From Euptelea pleiosperma (Eukaryota > Streptophyta > Magnoliopsida > Ranunculales > Eupteleaceae): DNA of 64,000 bases. The stretch's first letter is position 1. Each line of letters begins with the position of its first letter. The position numbers were made by a program, and so were the translations under genes. Location of the stretch: positions 17,083,103-17,147,102 of the forward strand of contig CM068549.1 of the NCBI GenBank assembly GCA_035048495.1, written 5' to 3'. Shown here in pieces: positions 43,398 through 56,600 of the stretch. The notes beneath the pieces are model-generated. The model was not told where the DNA came from. It did no database searches and saw nothing but the letters and a program-made list of their open reading frames with translations.

Positions 43398-44559
43398 TTA
43401 GTATGACTATGAGTTGGCTATGGACAAGTTACTGAAGGTGGGCGATCGTAAAGAGATGACCTGTTCTGGATCCTATGTACGATGGTTCGGTTGAATAGCG
43501 GTTAGGTTCTCGTTGGATGCAAGGGACTTAATGACATGTTTAAATCTTCAGGAGAGTAGTAGGCATTGCTGTTATTTGGACTGGGGAGCAACCTGTTGCC
43601 TTCTTGTTTGAGTTAGTTTTATGGCTTTTATGTGCATTAAGGCCCCTCTGTGAGCTACTTCTTTTGGTTCTCTTCTTGATATTTATTTTGTTGCAGAAGA
43701 AAAAAAAATGCTTCTCTGCTTGACTTCCACCGCGTGATGTTATTTCAAGTGTAGGGTGTTCGTGGGAGGGTCATAGAGTAATATTGTTAAGGGTTTGAGC
43801 ATTAGATTCCTATTTGTGGACGGTACATGCCCATTGATGGTTTTTCCTTTCTTTTTCGTCATCATTAGTTTGTTTCAAATGCACCGATCAAAAAAAAAAT
43901 AGTTTGTTTCAAATGCTGATGAATTTTATCATGGAGCTGTGCATGAAGTTACTTCCTTTTGTTTGGAAGAGTGAGATCATTAAACTTTCTCTATAGAGCT
44001 TGGGGAAGCTGAATCTGGTAATCTGTCAAGTACTGGAAGTTTAGGGGATTGGGAGGATTGTGGTTGGCGTGGAAGAATTTGATGGTATCAGTCTAGCAAC
44101 TCATTGTTAGGTTGAAAACAGGTGCAAATTTTGCGCAGGGTTTCGAAGCTTGTGAAGCCGTTGTATGTGAGGAGGATGATTATCTGTTATCAAGCGATAT
44201 ACGAGTATCTGGCATGGTCTGTCTTGTTAACTAGCATAAGACATTAAAAGGAGAAAAGGGTTTATTTGTTTCTTTTTTCATGTATGCTCTTGACAGGGAA
44301 GTCAAACCTAAGTTGTGTAATTTCTTCATTGGTGGGTTTATGTTTCTTTTTTTTTTGTACATAATGCATCTAATTCGCATTGCCTGATGAAGATCTTTCA
44401 CATTTTATTCGGTGCACATGTTTGTTGGAGAATACCATACCATTGTATAATTCAGATGCTTCAATGATTTATGTTAGCTGTTAAGAAAGTGGTCAACAAG
44501 CTAGGCGGAGCATCAAAGTTAGGTTTGGGAGCAAAGTCTAGAGAAAGATCAGACCTTGA
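43398..44559. other. No gene apart from a minimal LINE insertion
   Basis: No coding family was recognised on either strand. The only clear structure is the 17-bp duplication with a tiny poly(A) insert at 43866-43916, listed separately. Confidence 0.45.
43866..43916 (+). mobile_element. Minimal LINE insertion (17 nt) with perfect target duplication
   Basis: The 17-bp word TAGTTTGTTTCAAATGC occurs at 43866-43882 and 43900-43916. Between the copies lies only ACCGATC plus ten A. ACCGATC directly before the poly(A) is the exact 3' end of the LINE at 5578-6796. This is target-primed insertion that copied only seven bases of the element. Confidence 0.85.
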
Positions 44560-47500
44560 TTCACTGACCTTTCCAATTCCACTAAATGTGGACCAGAGAT
44601 GAAAGATACAAATAAGTTGTAACCGGGAGAAGGAAAGTAAGGGATCAAGAGCATTCCAATTCTGTGAGAAGAGAAGGGTTGTTAAAAAAGCTCTTAAAAA
44701 ATGGAATAGAGAGCATTTATGTTGGAACCGAATAAAAGAAGTGCTTGCTGAGTTGAAAAAAGCTCGAGAAGAAAGGCCTTCCATTGCCAGTGAAGAAAAA
44801 GAAAAAAAATTAGATCTCGAAGAATTACTCGAAAGAGAAGAATTAGTGTGGCTGCAATAGTCGAATTACTTGGATTAAAGAAGGGGACTGCAATACAAGG
44901 TTTTTCATGCATTTACAAAAAATTTGGAGAAGAAATTCCATTGAATGACTTAAACTCAGCAATGCTCATGGATATCAGGATGGGGAAAATTGGAGAGGCA
45001 TTCATCGAGCACTTAAAGACTTATTCACAGAGGGCATTACAAACTATTTGGTAGAAATCTCTTAGTTTGTACAAAGGTGCATAACAGAATCTGAAAACAT
45101 ATGACTTTGTCAAGCTCCGGACATTGAAGAAGTGAAAGAGACTGCCTTTCAGATAAGAGCAACCAAAGCACCAGGGCAATTATTTTGGAAATAATTGGCT
45201 TGGATGTTTATAAAGTTGTGATAGATTTTATGCTCTGGTAAATCAATCAAATGAATATGATGTTGATCCCTAAGAGATCCTAAATATATGGATTATGGAC
45301 CATTTTGATCCCAAAGAGAATTCATCTTGAACATATGGACAACTACAGGCTTATAAGTCTCTGCAACGTGATGCAAAGTCATATTAAAAGTTCCTGGCAA
45401 TAGATCAAAGCTTCTCAATAAATTAATTACTCCATTTCAATTTGGCCAAATAGACAAATATCTGATAACATCATTGTGGCACAAGAAAATTTACATGTCA
45501 TGAAAAAGAAGGGGAGAAGTTCCTTAGCTGCCATAAAACTTATTTCGAAAGCTTTTGACAGAGTTGAATGCAAATTCATTTAACAAGTTATGGCAACTGT
45601 GTGTTGTCAAGATTATTAATACAAGCAGAAGGCCAAAATAAGTTGTATGGAATAAAACAGCTAGACAAAGTCCCGCTATGACTCATCGTTTATTCGCTGA
45701 TGATAGCCTATTGTTTTGTCGAGCCAATTGGGGTGAGTGGAGAAATTTGAAGGATATTCTAAAAAAATTCTCTCTTCTAGTATCCTATTTAGCTGTAACT
45801 TACATCACAGGCACGGGAGAATGTTTAGAAGAGCTAGGGGTTTGAGGAAAAATCGGATGATGATATCTATTTTGGGGCACCTCGTGTAATTGGAAGATCC
45901 AAGATTAAGGCCTTCCAATCAGTGGTAGATTGAATTCAAAATCGACTTAATGGATGGAAAGCTAAATTATTGGCTCAACCAGGAAGAACAACTCTTATCA
46001 AGGCAGTTTTGGTGGTGATTCCGAACTACATCATGTCATGCTTCTCTCTACCCAACAAAATCTGCAGTAAAATAAACTCCCTACAAAATAGTTTTTTGGT
46101 GGGGACATGACAATTTCAAGAAAAACACATTTCAGAGAGTTGGAGTTATGTATGCAGACCAAAAAATCTGGATGGCTTGGGCATTAGAGACGCTCAAAAA
46201 TCAATGATGCACTACTAGACAAATTGAGATGGAGAAAATCTTGAAAATCACAGAACAACCTCAGCGGAAGAGGTAGATATCTGTGGTGTATCCTTCCATA
46301 TGCCATTATGTGGGCTGTATGGAGGGAAACAACCGCATCTTTGAAGGGAAGGAAGAAGACCATCCGAGGGTGGTACTGAGAATCAAGGCCCTGTTGTATC
46401 TTTGGTCTTCTATTTCTCCGAGGTTTAAAGACTGCTACTTTGAATCCTGTGTTTAGATGGGAGGAGATGATAGCAGCTTCCTCTTCCCCATAGCAGTAGT
46501 TTGTCTCGTCAGGAGACCTTATCTTGAGGTCATTTATGCTTATACATAGTGGGGTTCTCCCAAAAAAAAAGTCATGAACAATCCTGATCTATAAGCTTAA
46601 AAATTCTTAAATCCAATAAAGACTTTCTAGATGCTGGTTGTCCTTCAAATTCTTCTTGGTCTTGGATAATTATACTGAAAGGAAGAGAGGTCCTACGTAA
46701 AGGGATATGTTGGCAGATAGGCAATGGTGAATCAGCAAATGTGTGGATTGAGCCCAGGGTTCAGAATTAATCTCCCCTCCACCACAATGTCAAAATGAGA
46801 AGGTACATGACTTGGTAAATTGGAATGTTGAAATGATCAATTCTTCATTTTCAGTTGATATTGCAGAAAAAATTCTCGACATCCATATATCTCTGCAGTA
46901 TTTGAATGATAGAATACGATGGGGCTTTTACTAAGGAACTTATTTGGCAAAACCGGGATACAACCTCTTAGCGTCAGAGCATATTGAGGACAAAATTGAA
47001 AACTGTATAAAGCAATTAAGCAAGCTGGAAAAATCTATGGAAACTGCTACTATGAGGGTCAAACACTTTCTGTGGAAATGCCTCACTGGATTGCTTCTGA
47101 TTCGGGTTGAAATTCAAAAATGAATTCCAAATTTGAACTCTCAGTGCCCAGTTTGTAATCAAGAAGCTAAAACATTGGTGCATCTTCTTTTACGAAATGT
47201 CAATTTGCCCAAAGGTTGTGGTTTACAATATAAAGCTATCATTGAAGCATCAAACGTTCTTCTAACAAATTGCATTTGAGCTCTTCAAGATAATGCTAAC
47301 TCACCAAGAAAGTTACAACCAGTGGAAGGTTGGTTCAAATTAAATTTTGATGGTGCAGTTCAGGCAAAATCAAATCGAGCAGATGCAGGCTTCTTGATAC
47401 GAAACAGTAAGGGGCTATTTGCTACAGCTGGATCAATCTCTTGGAAGAAGAAAGTTTCTGCCTTTGAAGGGCTAAAAAGTGCTAAAGAAATCTGAATCAC

Positions 47501-47610
47501 AAAACTTGAAATTGAAGGAGATGCCAAAGCAATAGTTGATTCCCTAAAAAGGATAAAAAAAATGCCCCCAAGGGGGTTCATTAGTTGCGCAAAAGTGTTC
47601 TTAATTTATT
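44560..47610 (+). mobile_element. L1-type LINE with RNase H, decayed
   Basis: The order of remnants fits a plant L1 ORF2: the segment after the endonuclease ('ALKKWNREHLCWNRI', 'EELVWLQ') at 44690-44860, and reverse transcriptase pieces at 45300-46080, including 'HMDNYRLISLCNV' and the catalytic 'FADDSLLFCRANW' near 45692-45730. Then come 'KGICWQIGNGESANVWIEPR' near 46700-46755, zf-RVT pieces to 47210, and an RNase H domain at 47325-47560 ('GWFKLNFDGAV', 'GFLIRNSKGLF', 'LEIEGDAKAIVDSL'). An unrelated LINE tail interrupts it at 46240-46570. Stops and frameshifts are many. Confidence 0.82.
46240..46570 (+). mobile_element. Nested LINE 3' tail
   Basis: Inside the larger LINE, about 300 bp encodes the C-terminal end of another L1 ORF2 ('WCILPYAIMWAVWRE'-like, 'RFKDCYFESCVFRWEEM'-like). 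A 3' UTR and A9 follow at 46560-46568. The outer element's zf-RVT-proximal sequence resumes after it. The exact left limit and target duplication are not resolved. Confidence 0.65.
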
Positions 47611-47824
47611 TGTTTTTTTGACAAAAAATGGTGATCCAAATGGGCCCTAAAGCTTCTACATTTCCTCCCAAGCAACTCATGGGCTGCCTTAACTTTGTTG
47701 TTGGTTATAGCTCATCAAGCCCAGGTTGGTGGGGTTTTTATAAGGTAAATCAACTCATCCAGCTTTTAATTTTGGTATGCAAGGCAGTTCAGGCTTGGAT
47801 CCCAAGACTAGCTAACTAAGCAAG

Positions 47825-47965
47825 GTAGGCTATGGGCACTGGGACCTCTATCCATAGTGTTGAGGAAAGGTCTGAACTCGAAACCTCTCAAAAGGGAGGG
47901 TACACCTCTTACCCTGCGGGAGGGTACACTTCTACCGTTCGGCCATACCATGGGTGCAACCGTGC
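47825..47965 (-). mobile_element. Possible tRNA-derived SINE head
   Basis: On the minus strand a Pol III A box-like 'tatggccgaacggtagaag' (near 47945) is followed about 60 nt later by a B box-like 'ggtttcgagttcagacc' (near 47880), with tRNA-like spacing for a long-variable-arm ancestor. Within it, 'gggagggtacac' occurs twice. A SINE body would extend toward 47700, but no poly(A) or target duplication could be fixed. Confidence 0.45.
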
Positions 47966-47999
47966 AACTCATCTTGCTTTGAAACAAGGTTAAAGTCAA

Positions 48000-50900
48000 T
48001 ATGTTTGGTACCATTCGAAAGCTTTTGCATTACTTTGGGCTCCATTTATTACGTGGAAAATGTACATTTCTGGATAGGTGGTGCCTATTTCACATATGGG
48101 GCCCACTTAGAATGTGAGGATGGGGGTCTTTATATGTGGAGCCTACCTATAAGATGCATGGCCTTAGATATGTGGAACCCACTGCTCTTTCTAATTTGTG
48201 GAACTTGGGAGCAATTGCTTTGCCTTCCTCTTCACAAGACCAAGAGAATGGGTGCTTGAAAATGGGCCCTGGATTGTGCACGACCACATAATAGTCATGA
48301 AAACGTTTGCTCCCCTTCCCAGCTATCAACTAGTTTCTGGAAATGCCCATTGTGGATTCAAGCGCACGTTGTGCCTCCAGAGTTGTGTAGCAAAGAAATG
48401 GCCAAAGATCTCGCAGACGAGGCTGGTGTTCGGCTAGCTGTTGACTTATCCGAAGATGAATCGTGTAAAAAATGCAAATTCCTCAGATTTAAGGTCGAAG
48501 TTGAGCTCCGCAACAGCCTTGTGCCTGGTGTTTGGACCACGGTGTATGATCTCTTTGTTTGGGAGGATTTTAGGTATGAAAGATTGCCTAGTGTATGCTA
48601 TAAATGCGGTATCATTGGACACTGAGGACAACTGCCGCAACGAGGAGGCAAAGTTCCCCTCCTCGCCCAACTTAGATCTGGCAGTGAACAAAGATTGTTG
48701 GTAGGACCCTGAGATCTGCAGTTATGGTCCTTGGATAAAGGTTGAATCATGAGCTGAAGAGGAAGAGCGAATCTGGCTCGAAGTTTATAGTGTTCCATCC
48801 CCGGGCCTGCACCTTCACAGCAACAAAATGCTCTATCAAAAAGGAATGCTGCCAGTAGACGACATCATGCCGCGTAGGAAAGTCTCTTTCCGTTTGAAGC
48901 CATCTCAAACGACTACAGCTGGATCCTTGTCTGCATCTCCCCCAACCGATGTCCCAAAAAATCCTACAGATCCCAGTCATGATCAACCACTTCCTTCTCC
49001 ACAGACTGATCCCAACCCACCCCACAAGCATCAAACTCCCTTCCCATGCAAGCCATGCAAAGGACGTAGAGGAGACCCATCCCATGGAGTGTAACTAGCC
49101 TAATAACAAGGTCCATACCCAAGTCAACTCTACCCTTGACCCGATTTACCCACTGGGTTTTGGACCCAGACCCTCTAGCCCGCCAACAGCCCCCATCCCC
49201 CACCATTCCTCCAAGAGCCTGCCCCACCTCAGTCCTTTTCCCTACATCAAAACCCCAAGCAGCGTCTCAGTCCCAAATCGTCCACCCCATCTCTCACTCT
49301 GAATGACACTGAATCGGAAGATGCTGAGGACCTATGGAGTTAAGTGTTGGAGACTCAAGCCAAAGCAGGTGTAAGAAGAGGATAGCTATAGCAGCATATT
49401 CTACTTCTCCCACCTCGATGGACCGCTTCGGAGCAGACAGTACAACAGCCAACTCGCTAGAGATATTTCAAACCTTTTCATTAGTGTTTTACTTGATCTT
49501 TTAGTGTTCCCTAAAGATCCAAAATTCATCTCTGTGGGCATGGGTGACTGGTACGATTTCTCGGACTTGGGTTTCAATGGTTGCCCATTTACCTGGTCCA
49601 ACATACGCCAAGGTCTAGCCTACAGTCAGGAAAAGGCTTGACAAGGCATATACCAACAGCCAGTGGAGACATGTTTTCCAAAGCTACAGTTTCTCATCTG
49701 ATGTATTTCGCTTCTAACCATTGTCCCATCCTCCTCAACACCAGCCTCAACCTGCAAAAATTCGTAAACCCTTCCAATTCCTCTCCATGTGGACCAAAGA
49801 ACCCAAATGCCAAACCATTGTAGACTGAACTTGGAGCGAATCTCGTCTGGGATCCTCCCACTCTCAAGTAGTATGAAGCTCAAATTGACAAAGTCCAGCA
49901 TTTAGAAGTGGAATCAGGAAAAACATGGAAATATCCATGAGAAGTTCGAAGTTCTGAAAAACCAGTTGCTCCACATCCAAATTAATCAAAGTTGGATACC
50001 ACCCTCCTTCAGGAGGATATGCCATGGAGAGAAAAATCTAGACATTTGGCTTAAAGAAGGTGATCAAAATACTCGATTTTCCCATCTTTCCACCATTATT
50101 CGCCGATGCCGAAAGATAAGGGTTTGACAATCGAAAAGAGACGGAATAGGCCGTGCCTTTACAAACTTCTTCTACATCCTCTTCACCACTACTTGTTCCG
50201 AGCCTTCTGATCTGATCTACTCTGATAACTCCATTCTCGCCCAAGAAGTCTTTCATGCTATCAAGAAGAAATCTAAGCGCCAGAAAGGTCTTATGCCAGC
50301 CAAGCTTGATATGTCCAAAGCCTACGACTGTATTGAACGGCCCTTCCTTCTTAACACTCTCGGCTATTGGTTTCTATGACCACTAGGTCGATTGGATTCG
50401 TAAAGGCATGTCTACGATTTCTTTGATCTGTCCTTAATGGATCCCCCACAGGTTTTTTTTAGCCTAGTCGTGGTCTTCGTCAAGGGGATCCCCTTTCCTC
50501 TTCATAATCCGTATGAATATCCTTTCCCTGATGAGTCACGCCAATCTTATCGAGGCCACATACTATTCACGATCTTTTAGAACAATTCTACAAGGCCTCA
50601 GGGCAAGAGATAAACTTTGAAAAATCAGGCCTAATGTTCAGAAAAAAATCTTCACCATTGTGATAAAAAAAGGTTCTTTCCTTCATTTTAAACATCAAGA
50701 ACCTTCAGATCTCTAAGAAGTATTTGGGCACCCCTCTTTTCATTGGTCGATCTAAAACTAAAGCCTTTGCCCATTCACTGGAAAAGATCCACAACCTTAT
50801 TTCCAGGTGGAGCGCCAAAAACTTGGCTCAAGTGGGGTGACCACATTAGTCAAATTCGTGGCCTTGGCCATCCCTGGCTCTAAGGTGTCAGCGTGGTCTG

Positions 50901-52345
50901 ATCCCTGGCTTCGGGACCTCCCTAATTTCAAAATTCCAAGCACTGAGCCCCCTGACTGCCCAATAAATTGGCTGCTAGTTCTCATTCTCCCTAATAGTTC
51001 ATGGAACCATAACACCATTGCGGACCTCTTCCCCCCGAGATAGCCCATCAGATCACAGCCATTCCTATCAGCTCCAACCCTTCTCATGACCGGATCTTCT
51101 GGCTGGCCCATCAGAGAGGTTATTTTTCCACGAAATCTGCTTATAGGACTCTCCAACCCAACCCCTGTTCACCGATTATCCAATCCCCCTAGCCGGATTT
51201 TTGGAAGTCCATTTGGAAACTTACTCCCATGTCGGGGCTGGATGTTTATGTTTTTTTTTAAGAGCTTTTACTCTCCAATCAGAAGTTAAATTCTAGAATT
51301 AGTGCGGTGGACTCGACTTGCAGTAGATGTGGCCATGACTCGGAAGATAGCGTCCATGCTCTTTTTTAACGCTCCTCTGTGAGAATATGATTCAGGTCTC
51401 ATCCATCTCTTCGCACTGAAAGTATGTTTAAGGACCCGATTGTTCAATGGCTTCTCATATTGTTCAAGGAATGTCGGAGAGAGGATGAGTGGGCTTCCTA
51501 CCAAGTCAATTTCATCAGAACTAGTGTAGCAGCCCTACCAAAATCTTAGCCTCCATTCCCACCTACAACCTCTACCCTCCCTAGAAGACCCCTCACCAAG
51601 CGATTTCAAAAGTCTGGACCCCTCCCCCTGTCAACTGGCTTAAGAAAAATTCAGATGCAGCTTAGGATCACTCCTCTTAAGGCGGGATGGGTCTTATTAT
51701 GCGAGATCCAGCTAACAAAATGATCATGGCAGGAGGAGGATGCTTCAGTGCAAAGTCAACCGAAGAAGTTGAGACGAAGGCACTTCTGATGGGCATCAGG
51801 CGATTCCAAAAGTCTGGATCCCTCCCCCTGTCAACTGGCTTAAGACGAATTCTTATGTAGCTTGGGATCACTCTACTCATAAGGCAGGCCTGCATTTTAT
51901 TTTGCGAGATCCAGCTAACAATATGATCATGGCAGGAGGATGCTTCAGTGCATAGTCGACTGAAGAAGTTGAGGCGGAGGCACTTCTGATGGGCAATTGA
52001 AGGCCATTTTGATCGTATCATTTTCGAATCGAATGCAAAGGGCTTATTGGAGTTGTTGGGGATAACTCCACGGCAGATTGGTTTGCTTCTCCTGCGTGGG
52101 GATATTTTGCGTTTCTCCCATTCTCTTTCAATACTCTAACCATACTTCTAATACAGTAGGTCATATTATTGCCGCTATGGCAAAACCTTGGCCCTCTCTT
52201 CGGGAAGTGGGATGAGTCTCCCCCCTGTTGGTTAGCAACAACCATGTGTTCGGATGAGGAGCATCCCCACTCTTAGGCTGAGGTTTTGTTTTGTTCTTGC
52301 TTGTTTCTCGTAATTGCATATCTATATAACAAAACAAACAAAACA
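48000..52345 (+). mobile_element. Near full-span but decayed L1-type LINE (ORF1 to RNase H)
   Basis: 48350-48625 encodes the C-terminal part of a plant LINE ORF1 ('WIQAHVVPPELCSKEMAKDLADEAG', 'FLRFKVEVELRNSLVPG', then the zinc knuckle start CYKCGIIGH), ending at a stop within the knuckle. A Pro-rich linker (48830-49250) follows, then only the C-terminal piece of the endonuclease ('GDWYDFSDLGFNGCPFTWSN' near 49537). Next are RT pieces ('WLKEGDQNTRFSH' near 50050, 'KLDMSKAYDCIE' near 50305), zf-RVT pieces to 51350, and RNase H (51600-52215). The endonuclease N-terminus is deleted and stops are frequent. Confidence 0.83.
51601..51996 (+). repeat. 200-bp tandem duplication within LINE RNase H
   Basis: 'cgatttcaaaagtctgga' at 51601 and 'cgattccaaaagtctgga' at 51801 start two units that share 'ccctccccctgtcaactggc', 'gcgagatccagctaacaa', 'atgatcatggcaggagga' and 'cacttctgatgggca'. 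The second lacks a few bases and has its own substitutions. The start of the RNase H domain is thus present twice. Confidence 0.88.
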
Positions 52346-53399
52346 GGGAAGCTGTCTTATCTCTTATCTTATCTTATCCGGTTTCAACAAAGAAGGACCA
52401 AGATCTTATCCCCCAATTGGATGGTGAATCTTAACCACTCACACCCGATTTTGGCAAATGCTTTTTCGGAGAATGCCATGGCCTCGGGCTACCCATTAAT
52501 CTGATTACACAATAAAGAAAAGAACATTAAGATTCTGAATGGATAAAGTTTACAAAGTTTGGATAAATCTATTGAATGAAGAATCTTTACACCCAATTAG
52601 ACACAAGAAGCACTAAAATAAGTATTTTGGGTGATTTAAAATTGTGCATAGATATGCTATGTAAGAAAATACTGAAATGAATTTTTTGGGACCAAAACAA
52701 GGGCATGTTTGGGCAGTCATTTTTACTTGAAAAATGCTCTTAAAAAGAACTTTTTTGGCTAAAAAATGGTGGTCCAAAGTTCCAAACAAGCCACAACTCT
52801 AGAGAATAAAATTATTTTTTACGATCCATTCTCGAAAACGAATTTCTTGAGTAAATTATCCATTCATTTTACATCTCAATCCCAACATTGGTACTTTTCA
52901 TTAATTAAACAAGGTTATTAGCTTACACAAGATTAATTTATACAGGTCCACCATAGAGAAAAAAATATGCTCAGGAAAATATCACTAAAAGAAAATCACC
53001 CTTCTGCCAACTTGTTCGCAACACTGTTTTGAAGATTTTGGGGATGGACACCTCCAAATGTGTGGGGATATCATAAACATAGTTGGCACAAAGTTGAAAA
53101 CAGCACCAATTGCATTTTGTAATACATCTAAAATGATCATTTCTACTATTTTCATTTATAATATGCAAGTTGCCAAAGAGGTGGTTCTTAGTTATGCATA
53201 ACATTGTAAGAATCCCACCTTTCAACAATTCTAATGTCGAAGAAGCGCTGAGCCACCTTATCAACTAAGACCTTCAATCTTTCAGCCACTTTCTGGATAG
53301 GCTAAACCTACAGAATCATGCTGTCAGATGACTCAACCAAATCAGATAAATCACACTCCTTTCGACAACAAAAACAGAATTTGCCCACTTTAAGCTGTA
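52346..53399. other. No gene recognised
   Basis: 'gggcatgtttgggcagtc' (52699) and 'ccaaacaagccac' (52782) may be the ends of a small decayed hAT-like MITE. The minus-strand open frame near 52971-53264 has no recognisable family. It lies downstream of the IDN2/FDM stop and could be 3' flank. Confidence 0.45.
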
Positions 53400-53585
53400 C
53401 CGATGTGCCTTTGTCGAATATGACCAAACTATCTCCATCAACTATTGTCTATTTTATCACCTATTAGAGCTACACCTAGGTTACTTAAGGTGCGCTCATC
53501 TCTGATTTTGTCTCTCCAAGTCTTGCCACTCATCCGTCTTAACATCCTTCTAGTGTAATATTAGCGCACCTGAGCTTAAAAATCT
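53400..53585 (-). mobile_element. RTE LINE fragment
   Basis: On the minus strand it aligns with the C-terminal RTE block ('RRMLRRMSGKTWRD'-like near 53520 and a following 'GDKIDN'-like block near 53455), in the same order as in the 8.2-kb and 41.3-kb copies. It lies just beyond the 3' end of the IDN2/FDM gene. Confidence 0.7.
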
Positions 53586-53670
53586 ACACCAAATGGATTT
53601 CCCATCAGTAGTTGGACAATTAACACAAATAAATACATAAAAATACAATTTTTAAATACTAACCTTTGCT

Positions 53671-56600
53671 TCATCTCTTGCGCTTAAGTGTCTTCAGTTG
53701 CTTAAGTATATAACTGACGACCTCCTTTAATGTGGCTTTCCTCCCTTCTTTGAAGTTCCAAAGCTCAGATACTACATACCTCCCACTAGGGTTGTACTCA
53801 TTTAATTCCATCAACGCTGTAATAACAGCCTTGCATACCACGTCTCCAAGCTCTTCCCTTAGATCTTTTAATTTTTTGTCGTCTTCATCTATTATTTCCT
53901 GCACCATCCAACATCATTTACAAAATGATTAATTTCTGAAAACTTTTCTTTGCATTATCCCAAGCATGGTTCAACATATAATTTCATCTCGAATGTCTCT
54001 GCTAACAGGGGTGACTGGATCGATGAATTTGGAGTTTGTCTAGAATTATCTTGTCATTGTCTTTGGTTTGCATCACACTATCTCAGTCAAGATATCTCAT
54101 TTTTTTAATTGACTGAGACGTACCTTGAGACTGAGACTTTAAACCATGATCCCAAGTAAGAAATAAAATAACTTCAGTTTAACGTAAGCAAGAATAAGGG
54201 AAAGTGAGATTTCAAAAAATTTAACAATGGTTGAAAGTGATCAGTTCTCACAACATACAGTTCAAACATTCATGCATTTGTAACTTAGAGTACATGGGTG
54301 TATACATGCATACATGAAATCATGAGCATAGTTAGCAATTTGGAGTGTGGCAAGGAAAATGTTCGAGTACAATTCGGGGTTGTCATTAAAAAATGCGGCA
54401 AAAATAAATTCACACAAGAAACAGCAAAATTTTGACAACTTTTTCTCTTATAAAATGATTTTTCATCTTCAAATCCGGAAAAGTTCGAGAATAATTCGAT
54501 CATGTTAAAAAATGCGCGAATTTTTCCAAACCTTTGAGTATGACGTTGTTCGTTTTTTTTTATTTTAGTAATTCATATAGTTCGTGAATTATTCACGAAT
54601 TTACTAACTTAGATCACGAGACACTCAGGCCCACTGTATAGAACTATAAACAAATGAAAAATATGCATCATATACTCGTACACAAGTTAATTAATAATAC
54701 AGGTAGGCAGCTATAGCAGTAAGAGAATAAAAGGCAGATGGGTATTAAAATACATACCTCATGCTTCCCTTCTCCGACGCTGACAACTTTAAATGGATGC
54801 CATTCTGGTTTTTTTAAATACTCTTGCCACAAGGAGCATAGTTCAGCAGATTTGCTCGCTGCATCTTGAGTTTGAAATCTTTGCTTGCATGCAGTTACAA
54901 ATGGTTTTGTATCAAGCTCTCCCATTCTCTTGATTCCAATCGAAGTACGAGGACCACTCAACATGTCTATGAAACCCTAAAGAACAAATGAGAGTCTTTC
55001 ATCAGTTGATTTAAGTATTAATGTCCAATTGCCACAAAAAGAATATTTAGGACATGTAGCAACATGTATGTGCTCCGCACCCATCACTCAACGGGTCCCA
55101 TCTAGGAGATCTCCTGGGTAAAAAACAAACAACTTGATTTGATGATTTCAACTAATGACCTATAGACTAGACATTTTAATGGATCATACACCACCTTATT
55201 GTTTTTGAATTGTCTACAAGAATATGGTAGATTGGATGAGGTTATGATCATCCGATATGGTTGACCTTACACCTACGAAATCTCTAGACTAGGCGATCCT
55301 TGACCCCAATTTTAGATGTAAATTACAGTCTAAAACTCGGACCTTTAACCTGAAGTTTAAATAGCAAAAAATTTCAGGAACGTATTGTTCCAAAGAAAAA
55401 GAAAATACATACAGCAATTAATTCTTTACGAGCATCTTGTAGCTCATCATTGCTCTTGCGCTCTTTGATTATAAGAGTTTGATTCAGAAGTTCCATATCA
55501 TCCATTTCCTCATTTTTTTCTTCCAATTCTGTGGCTATATCTTTCATCTTCTGCTGAACATCTGTATCATCTTCACCTCCCATATGCTTCATCACCTGTA
55601 ACTTCCCTTTCAACTCCTCAATTTCTAACTCCAATTTCTGTTTAGCATCCAATTGCTGCTCTAATTTAAGTATTTTATTCAGAGCGGTCTCCTTCTCCCT
55701 CTGCAAATTTATAGTCCCAATCAAATGAGGAATTAAACAAGTTCTAAAATGAGAGAATTGTTTATTTATTTTTGAAAGAATATTTGGTCATCGCCTAATG
55801 TCTAGTAGCATACCTTTTGCTCTTTAGCCAGCCTCATGACTTTCTCGTCAGCCCTTTTCTGCTCCATGGATGCCAAATGAAGTGAATTATTTTTCACAAC
55901 ATTCTGAAACAACAACCAAAGACATTAGTATCAATATGTGATCTATGCTACTGCTATTTGCTTCAAGCATCTTCACAAACTGATGCAGCAGCTGCTGCTG
56001 TTGTGTTATAGTAGATTAGTTTATTTAAACCGAGGACAAAAAAACTTAAGAAAATGGGTGGGATTTTGTGTCCATTAAGGACACGAAGTTATGTACCCTC
56101 GACAGTAAATCATATTCGTGGCCCAAATATGCATCAATCAAATTCTGGACTATTCAATCAGTCATGTCCACTTCTTCAATGAGGCATAACCCAAAAATGA
56201 TATCATACATCAATCATTTACTCCATTCAAGGGCAAAATGAACCACAACTTGGAGAGTTAGAAATGTTGGCATGATCTTCAGTCTACCAAGGACCATCCA
56301 AGATTTTGATCTACCAATTGATGATCTGGGTTTCTGCATTGATTCACAGATGAGTAATGTGAACAATACAAAGGCCACAAAAACTTTCCTGTCTATAATG
56401 AACACAAAACCATTTCTGTATTCATATTCAACAATGACAAAACGTCTTCTTCTAGGTTGTCCTGTCAACATGTGTCAGAGATAAGGCAAGACCATCTCCC
56501 ACCTCAAACAGAAACCGATTAAGAACTTTAGCCACTGAATCTTCTATTATTAGTTACGTTATCAATGAATATAATCCAGATTTCGTCATGGAATTGCATC

